In this document: positions 1-56,748 of the stretch, piece by piece
How the letters are laid out: each line of letters begins with the position of its first letter
Numbering within the stretch: the stretch's first letter is position 1
Assembly: GCA_963070105.1 (NCBI GenBank)
Contig: OY718807.1
Coordinates: forward strand, 9,300,483 to 9,364,482
Length of the DNA stretch: 64,000 nucleotides
Direction of reading: 5' to 3'
Origin: Litomosoides sigmodontis
Lineage: Eukaryota; Nematoda; Chromadorea; Rhabditida; Onchocercidae
Notes under the pieces: generated by a model
Database searches by the model: none
What the model was told of the DNA's origin: nothing
The model's input: only the letters and a program-made list of their open reading frames with translations
Translations under genes and position numbers: made by a program

Positions 1-1462
1 TAATAATGTCATGGCCATCAATAATAAAATGATTGACAAAATCTTTTGTGCAATTTTAAAATTTGTGTCAAAATCGGGCAGAAAGCATTTTAGTTGTCAA
101 CACATTTGATATTTGTGGTGTTCTTTTTTCATTCTATTAATTCGATTTAAATATTAAAAAAAAAAACGAACACACAAAGAAAAATTGGACGATAACTTTT
201 GGTAGCGAGTTTTTCATCCCTTTTATTCAGTTTAATTTCTTATTTTTTTGCTTTTGTTCCGCCATTTCTTTTTTTTTCCTTTCTTCTTTCCCTTCCCCCC
301 TCTTTCGCTCGTTCTCGTTTCGAATGAATTAAACTTAAATGTAAAATATAAAAAAATAAATTTCAACGATAGATTAATATGCTAATGATTGAATTCCAGG
401 AAATAACATCTGTAATTGTATGTCTTCCTATAACAGTTTATTGTCGATTTTTCCACCGGAAGTACCGAACTACCGCATTTCAAGAATTTTTGAGAAATCA
501 ACGAGTTATCATCACGAAGAGGTTAGGTCGTTCATTCAGCCAAATGCAAATTAAGCAAAATTTGCAGAAAAGTTAAAATATACTTCGTCGTAATTCCATT
601 TTTAAACTAATTGGTTGTGGAGAATTTTTATTTGCCTTTGTTCTACGAAATATTAAAATATTTTGAATTAAATTCTGATAGTAATATTATTAAGTTCTTT
701 CGCTTCCTTTCTTGCTCACTTGTTGTAGTTAAAGTTTTGGGAAAAAGGGAAAAACTACAAATTCTATGTAAGCTTTATTTTATGAATTAAATTTCTTTGC
801 AAGAATACCATTTCATTAATTCAGTTATTCTTAGTTACCCCATTTTCAACTTCGTTTCACAAATTTTATCTCAACTAAAAATCAATGACAGGAAATAAAT
901 ATTAGTATTCGACAAAAATTGAATCTAAAATATGAAAAAATTTTGCAGAAGGGAAATTAAAAAGTGATAATTAATAAAATATAGTACGAAATGTTACTGT
1001 ACGCTAAATTCAATTGGTGCAATGAAATACGCTACTGTTTAATTGAAATAACTGAAAAAATGAAATTGAAGTCAAGTCAGGCGTCGCCCACTTAATTCAT
1101 TATTTGATAAATGCAATTAATTTTATGCTCTAATTGTGAAGTGAACAGCGCGTATTCTGTTCTTCATAATCAGTTCGTTGCTTATAAATTCAAATTTGCG
1201 TTTATGTCGTTCAAAATATTCACTTCAGAGAGCGCAAGGTAGGCATCTGCGCCGATTTCAGTTAGATGGTCGTTTGCGCCCGTTATGGAAATTTTATCAA
1301 ATGGATGGAAATGTAGGATCATCGCAATTTTTAACTTTGAATGGTTTGTGTTAAAAAAAAAAAATTATAGCAAAGAATTAATTATTTTAATTCTAATTAG
1401 TTGTATATTTCATTGTAAGACAAATTTAAACATGCAATAAAATATTTGATTGATATTTAAAG
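1..1462. other. AT-rich flank or intron upstream of the first candidate exon
   Basis: No exon could be supported. A frame at 379-576 contains a readable stretch (RFFHRKYRTTAFQEFLRNQR) but its donor phase does not match the exon at 1463. Otherwise poly-A/T and imperfect repeats. Confidence 0.5.
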
Positions 1463-1627
1463 GTCACCATAAAAGTGGTTCACGTAGCGCGGTAAGAAGT
1501 TATCCAACGTATACGGAAAAATCATTCGGGAAATCGATGTTGGAGTATTTACGCACCGACAGCGTTCCAGCCATGAACTTTAAACAATCATTTTCAACTC
1601 TTCGACGATTTAAGCGACGAAATTTAG
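1463..1627 (+). CDS. gap-2: Candidate upstream gap-2 internal exon (phase 1 in, phase 1 out)
   Basis: Open frame reading GHHKSGSRSAVRSYPTYTEK at the start and NFKQSFSTLRRFKRRN at the end, Ser/Arg-rich and basic. It lies between a weak TTTAAAG acceptor and a TTTAG|GTTAAT donor. It needs one base from an upstream exon and donates one base downstream, so it can join 17263 or 25734 in frame. No start codon exon was seen upstream, so its 5' partner may be outside the window. An exon is plausible because amino-acid usage is unlike the AT-rich flanks, but no conserved domain is recognised. Confidence 0.5.
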
Positions 1628-4600
1628 GTTAATTTCCTCCACCACCTCTTCCTCTTCTTCATTTTCTAACCTCTTTCTTTTAAATTTTTATTTATTAATT
1701 TCAACACAAATCAACTATTCCATCAATTTTTTTGGAAATAAAAGAAGGAAGTGTACCTCTGATTTTCAGTACTAATAAAATTTGAGTGTAACTTTGAGCG
1801 GTCGCAAGTTGTTCAATTCATAATAGTAGCAGTAATCGTTATTTTAATTGTGGAATTTTTGTTTGCTTTCATTGTAAAATAGTATGACAACAGCGATAGA
1901 AATTATAAGCAATGATAATAATGGTGATAATGACGATAATAACGGCAGCGATACTAACAATGGTACGGAATGATAGTGACAACGATATCGTTGCCAATGA
2001 TAACATTGATAGCGATAGTGATAATGATAGTGGAAATGGTGTTATGAGAGTGGAATTTTGTCGGTTACCTATTATAGCAACAATGAGTGATTGATAGCAA
2101 TAATAGCAATAATAATTATTGTAATTAGCAATAATAGTAATAATAAGTGATAATAATTATTAATAACGATAGTAATAATAAAATGATAATGATAATAATA
2201 GCATAGAGAGAGCAATATGGAGAAAATTCGATTATAACTTTGCAAAGCGAGAACGATCAATTGCTTGAAAAACTTATGAGAATAGATTTTCATGTGAAAA
2301 AATTTCGCCAAAAAAAAACGATTCCCTTTTCAGCAAAAAATTAAAGAAATTAAAGTTGTAACATTTAACGAAATAGTAGAACAAGCAGGGCGGAAGCGAT
2401 AAGCAAAAATACGGAAACGAGCAAACAATTTATTTGCATTTCTTCTCCGAAATGGCTCGCCTGATAAATTGTTATTTCATTTCGCATATGGCTAAGCTCA
2501 CTTCCATCTCAAACATTTCCACTTATGCTTCGTAAAGTTTGAAATTTGCAAATTGAAATCTTTTTCTTTTTTAATTTCAAAACATGCAATTTATGATTTG
2601 TAGGAAATTAGCGATAAGTTTTACACGTGCCGACTAATTTTCATTGCTACAATGAATGTTAGTATTTTTCACTAGCATATTAATATTCAATATTTCTATC
2701 AATTACTGTACCATCTCATTCATTCATTCATTCATTTATTTCCAACAATGGCGAAATTTTTTTTTTTTGGAAAGAAAAAAAGGCTGAAATTGCATCACTT
2801 TTCTTTAGAAACAATTAATCACTGTGAAGTTTTCCAATGCAAAAAGTGATGCGATAATCGTTTCTTTTGATGTTTAAAATTTAACTTTTGCAAATTACAG
2901 AGGAAAATTCATGCCTTTCTTCCTAATCTTCGTCTTTTTAATCGATTTCAATTCTCTGTTTTATCAATTAAAGACATTTCGATGCAACCTAATAATTAAT
3001 TTCATCAATTTGAGCTACTTTTTTCATTTCATTCCGAAAGAAAAAAACAATGAAAAAATGAAGTGACAACGAAACGCATATATATGAGGTAAATAAGGTC
3101 TTTCGATATCGCAACATTTCAAGTAAATTAAAAACAGAAGGCATGTAAGGTATGCTAGCAAACTTTTTTGTTTGGCTTATTTTCTTTTAATTAAAATTAT
3201 CGCTTGCTTGTTTTGACAAATCTATGAGTGAAATTTTAGTGTTTTGCATTTTGGATTATCATTTAAGGTAGGAAAAAAGATCCGTGAAATTTTCGCACAA
3301 TTATTTTTTAAAGTCAAAGAGGAAAAATTAAAATGTTTCATTTTCTCGAGTGCTTTTTTCTTCTAATACAAATTTAAAATAAATTAAAATTTCAAGCAAA
3401 ATTTTTGAAATGATAAAAGTTTTAGAATTTTTTCGAACCAAAAAAAACGAAAAAGCTTGTTATTATCGATCAATAATTCCAGCTCATTCATTTTCCCTGA
3501 TTTAATTGTTTCTTTCAGTTTCTTGCATTTCATATAAATGAAAAAGAAACATATATTTCATACTAAAGGAATTTATATTTGTATTCAAAGACATATTCAC
3601 ATTCACAATGACAACCGTATTCATATTCATATTAATGTTAATATTAGTAATATTCCATATTCGCAATCATATTCATGCTCTTATATTCATGTGCATTAAG
3701 GAATCCTCCCATGCCTATAGTGAAGAATTTTAAAAAAAGAAAAAAAAGTTCTGTCAAAATCTAACTGTTGAAATTTCTTATTTGTTTGCTTTTTGTTCAA
3801 CAAAAAAAAATTCGAATGAAATGTTTGCTTCCAACAGTTCGCCCCTTTATTTTTTTAATTTTTTTCTTTACACTTTTTGCTTTTTTGATTTATTTTTCAT
3901 CTTTTATTCAGCAAAGCAAGAACAGCAAATGAAATTAGAGAATTAAACTATCAAACATCATATTTGGGTTATCAACATTTTTGCGGAATGATGAAGGCCA
4001 CTTAGCTGTCAACAAATTTTTTAATACCTGTAGAATTGCAAAATTGATGATTTTTTACTTCACCTCATTTTCTCTTTCTCCCTCTCTCTCTCTTTGTAGG
4101 ACATTTTTTTTTTGTTGTATTTTCATTTCACTTCTCATTTTAGCAAAGGCAATTGTTTCTTCGTTTCTTATTTTAATAGTTAGTTTCTCATTGTGCTTTT
4201 TTTGGTGTTTGAAAAAAGAATGAAAATTTTCGATGAAGCTATTTGTGCAGCATACAAGAAGACCTCTTTTTTTTTAATTTTATATTCAATTTTGCAAATT
4301 TTTTTTTGCGGGTCTTTCTTTCGGTGTCAGACTTTTTTTTGTTGTGCTCAAAAGCGAGTTGTATCCGAAAATTGGAATTAATTGGAAATCAATTAATTGT
4401 GCATATTTATATTTGAATGCACGAAATGACTATTCCATATTGTCTCATTCACAGTAGGCCTAAAGCAAGAAGTTTTTGCGCAAAAATTTCCTTAATTAAT
4501 TTCATTCATTCATTGCTACGCGTAGAAAAAAGTGAAGAAAAAATGAAATCTTAAAAAAAATTAAATGAAAATGAATCGCTTAGATTTATTTATGATTAAT

Positions 4601-5625
4601 GCTGGATTATCACTGCGATTAATTAATCAATCAATCACTCACAAAACAATAGATCGATGAAGGAACTGACTTGAATTTCAGTACTTTAAAGAATGTGCCA
4701 GTTTATAGTCAATTCGAGAAAACTTTTTTCCCACTTTACTTCAAAAATTAAGATTAGAAGTTAGACAGTGCTTCACTTTAAATTAGCTAATGCTATTGCA
4801 GCAATTGCAATCTTTTCGTAAAATTATCTATCAAACAAATGCTTTCCTAAAATGCCTTTTGTAATTTCTTTTGCAGTTTCTTTAATTTGGAAAAATAATT
4901 CTGTAAAAATCAATTTTCCATTTTTTTTCTATTATTAAAAGAAATCATTTTAGCCTGAAATATCGTTTAGCATAGGGTTAGCTGCTTTTTCAGTGCATGC
5001 ATTTCATTTTGTGCGTTAAAATTTACTTTGGAAGAAATAAAAAGAGGGTTTGCTGTTTAAATTTTTTTTGCATTCATTAATGTGCTCGTTGAGTTTTGTC
5101 AAATCCATTTTTCTTTTTATTTAATTTATTCTTAACAGCATGAAAAAGTCATACGTAAAATTAAATGCTTCCATGTGAATTTAAAATTTTTTGCCAAAAT
5201 TTGCAAATTGTATTTTCCAAAAAAAAAGAGAGAGAAAAAACAAACGAAAATGATTTTTAGCAGACAAGGATGGCGTTAAGGCACTGTTAGCAAATATTAG
5301 GAAGAAAGGGAAAAAAAAAATCTTTCAAAAAGGAGTAAAGCAGAAATTCTAAAAGATATTTGAAAATGAGTGGAAAAAGCGATAAACTAAATCCTTTTCT
5401 TAAAATAAAAAACTATTAAATCTTGAAAGAGAGAAAGCGGGAGAGCGAGAGAAAGAGAGAGAGAGAGAAAAAGGATAGGGAGGAAGAAAGATAGAGGGGA
5501 CGGAAAATAAAGCTGTAAATATTTGAAAAGTGTAAAAATGAAAGAGACGAGAGGAGAGATTAAAGGTTAAATTCGAGAACACTTTTTATCAATCAGTTCC
5601 TAAGCGTATCCGTTGACCTTCTCAT
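1628..5625 (+). other. Intron-like AT-rich stretch with simple repeats
   Basis: GATA/AAT-type imperfect repeats occur around 1890-2190, ATTC tetranucleotides at 2716-2740, and an ATTCAT-rich run at 3590-3700. No coding exon seen. Confidence 0.5.
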
Positions 5626-5653
5626 ATGGCACTCTCAGATGTTCACTTCAGAG
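5626..5653 (+). CDS. gap-2: Possible alternative first exon of gap-2 (start MALSDVHFR)
   Basis: An ATG opens a 30-codon frame (to a TAG at 5716-5718) reading MALSDVHFRGYNK, with SEMRSRRYSVHSSSAS further on. It sits in an island visibly richer in GC than its surroundings. An AGAG|GTTACA donor after codon 9 gives phase 1, which fits the downstream phase-1 exons. A GTCAGT donor after 5664 would give phase 0 and does not fit. It could equally be a conserved non-coding or promoter element. Confidence 0.28.
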
Positions 5654-6244
5654 GTTACAACAAGGTCAGTGAAATGAGGAGCAGGCGCTACTCCGTTCAC
5701 TCTTCCTCCGCCTCATAGCTATCACTGTTGTAATGCTTTCCGGAATGAGCGTGACTTACACCATTAACCGGAAATTCTTTGATCTTGATTGCAATTATTG
5801 GAGATATTCGAAGCAAGTGTCGCACGGAAATTATCCGGTCTTGTCCGGATTATACTTGCCAGAAACGTTTTAAAACACTGCAAAATATTAACATTCGAAA
5901 TATTAGTAGGAGGCATGTTGAGTAGGAATTGTTTCATTACTTTCTAAAAAATTAAATCTTCATATCTTCTATTTTGAAAGAAAGAAAAATTGGAATCTTT
6001 ATATCTTCTATTCCAAATTAAATTATCTTCCATTAAATTAAACTATTCATAAATTGCCCTAAAAAATTAAACCTGACAGTTTTCTCCCTTCGAGGTATTG
6101 AACACATTTCATTAATTTTGGACGCTCATTACAGTGTTAATTAATTGATTAATATTTTGAAAATTTTGCAAATGCTATTGTTAGTTTTTCATATCTCAAC
6201 GAATATTTAGTGTGTGATTGAAAGTTCATAAGTTAGCAGTGGCT

Positions 6245-6300
6245 GTTACCTGTTGAGGAAATGCTAATTTAAATTTGAATTTTAAGGATCAACAGGTAAC
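6245..6300. repeat. 12-bp perfect inverted repeat
   Basis: GTTACCTGTTGA at 6245-6256 is the exact reverse complement of TCAACAGGTAAC at 6289-6300, with a 32-base AT-rich spacer. Confidence 0.85.
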
Positions 6301-6988
6301 TTTACCATTTCATTCTACCAGATATTGAAACCTGTAGGCGAAAATAAATTTCAACAAATTGAGGAGGATAAAAAGAGATATTCGGTGTTTTCATTTTTTT
6401 TTTAAATCAATACAAAGTGATTCGGATTTTTTGTGTGTTAAAAATAAATTTGCAAAATTTTATTAAATTTATAATTAAAATAAAATCAGCCCTTTTCATT
6501 TCTGGAATTAATTGCATTAAAAATGAATGAATAATTTATTAACTGCCGTTTGTAATATAATTTAGCAACGGCGTATGTTTGCTAATAATCGAACTGAAAT
6601 ACCGTAATGTCTTTTTTTGCAAACGTGCCGCAAACCTATAACTTTATCAGTTCATTCAATAACAGCGGTAAATTAATGTAGTTGAATAAACGTTTCGTTA
6701 ATGGAAGAAGAATTTCGTTCTATCTCAGACGATCTTCACGGTAATTTATGGCATTACAATTAAATTGATTAATTAATTAATGGGATTGAAATGTCGCTCA
6801 TTCATGATCTCCGGCACTCTCAATGAAGCAGTTGCGCAACTCTTCTTTTCGGGCTACATTTGTAATAACACGTTTAATTCCGCTTTGTATTAAATTATTA
6901 TTACCATCATGAATCATGGAAATACGTGAATGAAAGACGGATGGAACAAGAGTAGTGGAGTTGAAACAGAGAGAGGAATAGAGAGAGG

Positions 6989-6991
<3 letters not shown>

Positions 6992-7021
<30 letters not shown>
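6992..7021. repeat. GA dinucleotide repeat
   Basis: About 15 GA units, preceded by shorter GAGAGG runs from 6968. Confidence 0.9.
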
Positions 7022-7026
<5 letters not shown>

Positions 7027-7962
7027 AGAAATGACATAAAAGAAAAATTGCCTTCTGTTGAAAGCAGACTGTTTCATTCGATCTTCTTGGCTTTTATTTC
7101 TCTCTTATTTCTTCGATTATGTTCTTTTGCTCAAAAATTATTTGATTTTGCATTCTTCAAAATTTTTTGTTAAAAAAAAAACGAATTTTCAATAATTTAC
7201 AGCTTCATAGAAATTAAACGAATTTCCTTTCTTTAAATTTTCCATTTTATAACTTTTTTTGATTATTTTAAAATTAAAAATTAAATTATTCTCTTTATTA
7301 CTCTCCTACTGGTTAGCTTTTCAATGTTAATTAAAACTTGTAAATTATCCTAACGAAAAAGAACTGCAATGAATGATAGGTAAATGGTTAATTAAAAGTT
7401 GGTAGAATTGTAATGAAGAGATAATTTACATAAGCTTCTATGAAAATTTTCATGCATATTTTACTTGTGCTTTGTGTAAAGTTTGCGGTAAACGTGAGTC
7501 GCTTAATAAAAACAAAAGAAAAAAGGAAACCAAAATGTGAGGAAGTGTGAGTGAAATTGTTACGCTTGTATTTTTTGCATAAAAATGTAAAAAGTTAAAG
7601 CGAAATTCTTCCGTATGATGATAGCTGGGGAAAAAAAATGTGAAAATCGATGGATTTTTTTTTCTTTTTGCAGTAAAATCATTAATGAAATGAAATGGAC
7701 TTTTGGCACTTTGCACTTAGACATGTAAGTTAAAAATGAAATTTAATTTTATCAGCAAAAAAAGGGATGCATTGCTTTCCTCTCATGTGAAATCAATGAA
7801 AATGTCTTGCTGCAGAAAAGTAATGGATTGTTGTACCACAGCGATTCGCAAATGATCATGCAAAGACAAATGATCAATTTTGAAAATTTATATTAAAAAT
7901 TGGAAATTATCCTATTCCTCCAATCAATTCAATCATTTCCACAAGTGAGAACAGGTAGAGGT

Positions 7963-7967
<5 letters not shown>

Positions 7968-8043
<76 letters not shown>
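7968..8043. repeat. GT dinucleotide repeat, 76 bp
   Basis: Uninterrupted TG/GT run of about 38 units; the longest GT microsatellite in the window. Confidence 0.97.
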
Positions 8044-8048
<5 letters not shown>

Positions 8049-8381
8049 AGTAATTAACGCAAGCATGTTGCGCATATGCAAATTAAGCAATTAATTCAAC
8101 ACATTTCCAACCGTACTGCTTGTTCCTCTCACCGATACATCCATCCATGTAATTTATATTTAAGTTTGAAAAAAATAGTTATTTTTCGTCCTAAAATGCA
8201 TTAATGTTAATTAAATTATTTGATGAAAAAAGTTCCAATTTATTTATTTGTTGACTTTTGCGATCGAATTGTCTATTTATTTATTCATTTACAATAATGC
8301 ATTTCTAACTGATTAAAATGTATAATATTTTTTTCAAGGTGAAAAATTTTTTTAGCCAAATAAAGCTTTATTTGTTTTCAG

Positions 8382-8802
8382 TATTAATCAACTAAGTAAA
8401 TGAGCAAACGCTTTAGCATCCGTTGGACTAAATTTTTAAAATTATTAAATCACTATTGAAAATTGAAATTAAATGAAAATTTTATAACGAATGCTTAACT
8501 TTTATTATCATAACAGCAACATTTCAATGTTTCACTCTTATTTTGCTTTCAGTAACGTTGCATAATAGTCTAGTAATTTTGGCCAAATATTATTCAAAAC
8601 AATGAAAGAAATAAAAATTTTACAAAATTTTGTTTCAAAATTGTATTAAAAATAATCAATTATAGTTATACTTTTCATTTCACTTTTATGAAATTTTGCA
8701 ATAAACAATATTAATCAATTAAATAAATGAGCAAACGCTTTAGCATCCATTGGACTAAATTTTTGAAGTTATCAAATTATTATTGGAAATAGAAATTATG
8801 AA
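8382..8802 (+). repeat. Diverged direct repeat pair, offset 327
   Basis: Copies at 8382-8475 and 8709-8802 share TGAGCAAACGCTTTAGCATC and the following TTGGACTAAATTTTT, with scattered substitutions and indels in their flanks. Confidence 0.88.
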
Positions 8803-9855
8803 ATTGTTAGAAATTACTATCTATTGAAGCAAATTAAACTGAGTGCTAGAGTTCATGAAGAAGCATTACTGTACAATGTGATGCAGTACGTATACATTTT
8901 TATTTTTACTATTTAAAAATTCAGTGTAGAAAAAATTTTTTAAAAATATTTTCTCAATAATTTTCCTCCTTTTTTTCTGTTTCTCAAAAACTTGCGGTGA
9001 ACAACAATTGGTGCGAATCAATTAAATTCCCACATATATTTTATTTGTTTTAAAATTCCTCCGTTTTCCCCTTCAACTCACTAAATCCTTTGAAATTCAT
9101 TGACGACGAACTTTCTATCTCTGCTTTTTTAGCAATTTTTAGTCTTAAAAATAGGAAATTAAAAACTGATTATATAATAAATATTTTAGCACATTAACAA
9201 TGTAAAATGAATGCTTCTACAGTATCCTATTTTAATGTTTCATGCGATTTAATTAACCAAATTAATTTTGTTTCTCTATTGCATGTAGTACAACCACTTC
9301 ATTAATGCCGCACTTCATTAATTTTTATGGACAGATGTAATTCAGTATTTAATTATAATTAGTGAAAGAGAGGCTAAGATCAATTATGATTTTTTTGCAA
9401 ATAATTCAATTTCCCTATTTAGACATTTCGTGTAATTACTTTAGTGATGTCAAAATCGTTGTTAACAAGCAGAAAAATTAATTGACGTCAAATTTAATTT
9501 AAGCATTCATCGTCAATTAACAATTTTCAGCAAAAAAAAAGGCGGTGGACACCAATGTTCTTCCTAATGAACTTCTCCAATTGTACATGCATCAATGATG
9601 GAAGTGTTCCTTTTGCATGATCTCAAGTAATACAACTTCAAATTCTAATTCATATATTGAAGTGTGAAGATGATGAAGTAAAATTTAGAAGAAGCGAACA
9701 ATGGCAATTTTTTTCTTTGTTTAAATTAACTACAAAAATGAATTGAAATTCGTTGACATTCATTGAAGGTCAGCGGAAATTTTTGTGTGTGTCAAAAATT
9801 CCTCAATTTCATTTTATTTCTTTTTTTTTTGGAAATGTATATGTGTCTGTCTGCC

Positions 9856-9859
<4 letters not shown>

Positions 9860-9901
<42 letters not shown>
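9860..9901. repeat. TG dinucleotide repeat
   Basis: About 21 units, preceded by CTGT/CTGC variants at 9846-9860. Confidence 0.95.
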
Positions 9902-9903
<2 letters not shown>

Positions 9904-10122
9904 TGGGAGGTTAGTTGTCGAACAATTTATTAAACATATTTTTTTTCTCCTCCGAACTTCTTCACTATTTTTCCTGACGACCGCAACGACTGGAAGGAAT
10001 AAAATTTGTTTCGTTCGCGCTTTTCTCTTTCACACATCTTTCATTGCCCATTTGACTGATGAACAGTGGCATTTGAGATGTTTGCAACTTTTCCTTTTTT
10101 TCCCCTTCTTCCCTCTCCCTCC

Positions 10123-10142
10123 CTCTCTCTCTCTCTCTCTCT
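10123..10142. repeat. CT dinucleotide repeat
   Basis: About 10 CT units at the end of a 60-base pyrimidine tract. Confidence 0.9.
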
Positions 10143-11458
10143 GTGAAAGCATTACATTTAGCTGCTTAATTACCAGCACTTCACTGCTGTTCACAATTGT
10201 TAGAATGGAATCTTTTTTTTTTGAATATGTTTCATTCATTTAATAATAATTATTATTTTTTATTATTGTTTATTAATTATTAATAATGATAAAATTTGTT
10301 GAAATCAAACCGTTTCGGCATTGCTTATTTTTGTACATTAAAAATAGGAAATTTAATCATGAAATTTTATGTGGAAATAGTATTTCTGCCAGATACAAAC
10401 AGTTTCCAATCCACTGAATTGGATCACTTCTGAATGTACTAGTAATTAAGATTAATTAATTATTTCCGAATGAAGGAATTACTTTGCTACGGTAAAATAC
10501 CTAATTAAATTTTGCAAAAACTATTTCCCTTCCATAATTGTTAATTTCAGAATTCTCTTTCATCATTTGCGAATTATTGTTTTGCTTTTTTTAAAAAAAA
10601 AAACCAAAAAGTATTGCAAGATAAATCTGATAGGAGAAATTTTCATTAATCAAATTAATTGTTAAAATTGTAATTTTTCGAGCGATGCATAAGTGCCATA
10701 ATGATGAAATAAAAATTCATTCGTTAATGAAAGAGAATTCTGTAGCACTGCTTTTGTCGCATAAATTTTCAGATGAAATGAAATTTTGATTTTAACATTT
10801 GTATGATATTTTAAATTATTAATTAAAAATAATCAACCATCAATTGAGCAATTTACCACTGCTCTATATAGTTCAGATTAAAATTAAAAAGTTTTCATTC
10901 CATTCTTTTCACTGCAGTACTCTTAGTTTGCATATGAATTGAATATTCACGCAACAATACCTGTTAGACATTCCTTTTTCAGCAATTTAGATAAATCTGT
11001 TTTTCCAGAAAAAAATCATTTCTAATTCGACTGCTTTTAATCTGAGAGAAATAGAATTCTATTTTTTATTTCAATTTCGCTAATTTCAAATTATCACCCA
11101 CCAACATCGTTGTCATTATTACCATAGTGATTATCACTTTGATGTTAATCACTTTCTTTCATAATTCAAAAAATATCCTAAATGCTAACCAAATACATTA
11201 ATCATTCTTTTTTAACTTTCTCTGTCATTTACGAAATGACACTTTTAAGTTATTCAGTAATGCTCGCATTATATTCGGCGAAGTGGTCGCTTGTTTAATT
11301 TAGCAAAAAATTGTGTAAGTACTATTATTGCATGAAAATGAAATACTTGAAATGGAACGTTGTGCTTTTCGATATCGCATTTTTTGTTGCCTTTCGAGGA
11401 GTGAAAAGTCAATTAAAACTACAAACATCATTGTGTTTTTAAGGTTTTAAATAAAAAG

Positions 11459-54928
<43,470 letters not shown>

Positions 54929-55398
54929 AAGAAATCACACTGTCCGGTTTTACATCGATCAATGTCAACTTCTCAATTGCTTTCCTTCCCTCCCTCATTA
55001 ACTTTGAATTCTTCAACTTTTCCTCTTCATTGTTAGCTCATTTCTGGATGAGAAAACGATTTAGCCGAATGGCAAATAACCCCTAATTAATTCTCTCTAC
55101 TAATTGATTGATGTGATAATGAATTGAATTGCACTGTAAGTGCTCATCCTTCCTGCTTATTCTCATCTACACTGTAATATCACGCACATCTTACAATATA
55201 AGTAAAGCTAAGCAACAAGTGAAAAAAAATTTTTCATTCTTACCGTATCGAATGACGATGAGATAGATCATCCTGTTTTGTATTGTAGATTAATTATTAT
55301 GACTGATTAGTTCTTTCTAGTATTTTTTCTCCTATTTTAAATAATACCTTTTTCAATGTGCAATTTTCTTTAGGTTACTTTACCTTTTACTAATGACA

Positions 55399-55421
55399 TC
55401 ACACACACACACACACACACA
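55399..55421. repeat. CA dinucleotide repeat in the gap-2 3' flank
   Basis: About 11 CA units followed by TGTATATATA. Confidence 0.95.
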
Positions 55422-56137
55422 TGTATATATACTACAATGTTTGCCAACTTTTCTTTTGTCTTCTCCGATAATCGTTACGTTACTTTGTTAGTTTTGGTAA
55501 TTCATTTTCGCCTTTTTTTCCACTCTTTCTTGCCAGTCTTTAATTTTTTTTAAAAAAAAATAATGCCGACAATTTCCTAGGAAAAGATCATTATCAATCA
55601 TCATCTAAAATTTCTAACATCATAATATGAAAACAATTTTCGCTAGAAATTCCACAATGTTTTCCACAGACATCGTGGAACAAATTTATAAATTTTTTCC
55701 TCCGTTATGAAAGCTTCAAATTAGCTTTAGTTTATTGTTTCTACGCTAAATTAACAAGTTTGAAGAGATGAAAGATCAGAGAAAGGAGGAGGAGGAGGAA
55801 AATGTCGTAGCACTTCAAATGCTGAGCTTCCATGTATTACGCATAGCTTATGTACACATCATGTACATTAACTTTTGTGTCTATTTTATAGACAGAAAGG
55901 AATTTAGTGACTGCAAAAAATTTTCTAAAATTCTCCCACAAAATTTGGAAGATTGAATAACCAACAGTTTCTACGCCTGATTTCTTCCAGCTAAACATCT
56001 GATTGTGTGTTGCATCCACTTTGCAGCAGCTCTGAAATTTTGTTCCTGCGTGTTGTAGCACATGCTGCAGGATACTGTCTCAAGGAAATTCAATTTTAAG
56101 TGTTGAAATTTAAAGTTAGTTAGAAATTTGTATGAAC

Positions 56138-56143
56138 AATAAA
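56138..56143 (+). terminator. Candidate gap-2 polyadenylation signal AATAAA
   Basis: The first canonical AATAAA after the gap-2 stop, about 1.2 kb downstream. Variant hexamers nearer the stop, such as AATGAA near 55122, could be used instead, so this marks only the maximum expected 3' UTR. Confidence 0.4.
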
Positions 56144-56748
56144 ATTAAAATTTGTTTAAAGTGTCAATAGACAAATGTATGCATGCATGGGTGAAAAATA
56201 TCATCAGTCATTTATGTACAGATATTATAAAAATGAAACTCATCCATCATAATTTGTAAAATTAAACGTGAAACTTTAACCGGCAAACATTATCAGATCA
56301 CAGCAATACCGAAATCGATGACAAAAAAAACGACATCATAAATGTTATAAAATTGAATACCTATTTCTCTTCAAAAGAGATAATTCCTGCTGAGTATGGT
56401 AATCCCAAAGTCAAAGTCATGGATGGCTGTTTGATTCTCATATTGCGATAATTAATTATCTGCGGAAACAAAATTAAGAGTGGGATAGTTGACAAGCGAG
56501 AGAGGAGAAAAAATAACTTTCGAATTATTGCTTTAAAAATGATATTCAAACATTGATCACAACTAGTTGTTCATACAAATAACTAATCTAATTATCTAAA
56601 TAATCGTATTAAAGGAAAATTTTGAAAACATTTCATATGCCATCACTATTTCGGATTGTGGAAAACGGTTAAATTTTGAGCAAATATTTTAATATTACCA
56701 AAAGCGAAATGAACAGAGCAGACGAAAAAAATGAAAAAGAGCTCTAAA

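Larger units (their letters stand above)
5719..11458 (+). other. Intron-like stretch with GT/GA microsatellites and a duplicated segment
   Basis: Contains an inverted repeat (6245-6300), a GA run (6992-7021), two GT tracts and a diverged direct repeat (8382-8475 and 8709-8802). No coding exon supported. Confidence 0.5.

Noticed and set aside
379..576. 65-codon plus-strand frame containing RFFHRKYRTTAFQEFLRNQR
   Set aside because: A TATAACAG acceptor and AAGAG|GTTAGG donor exist, but the exit phase does not match the exon at 1463 and no family resemblance was seen.
9785..10243. 152-codon plus-strand frame
   Set aside because: Driven by the TG and CT microsatellites (CVCVCV and SLSLSL runs); no splice or family support.
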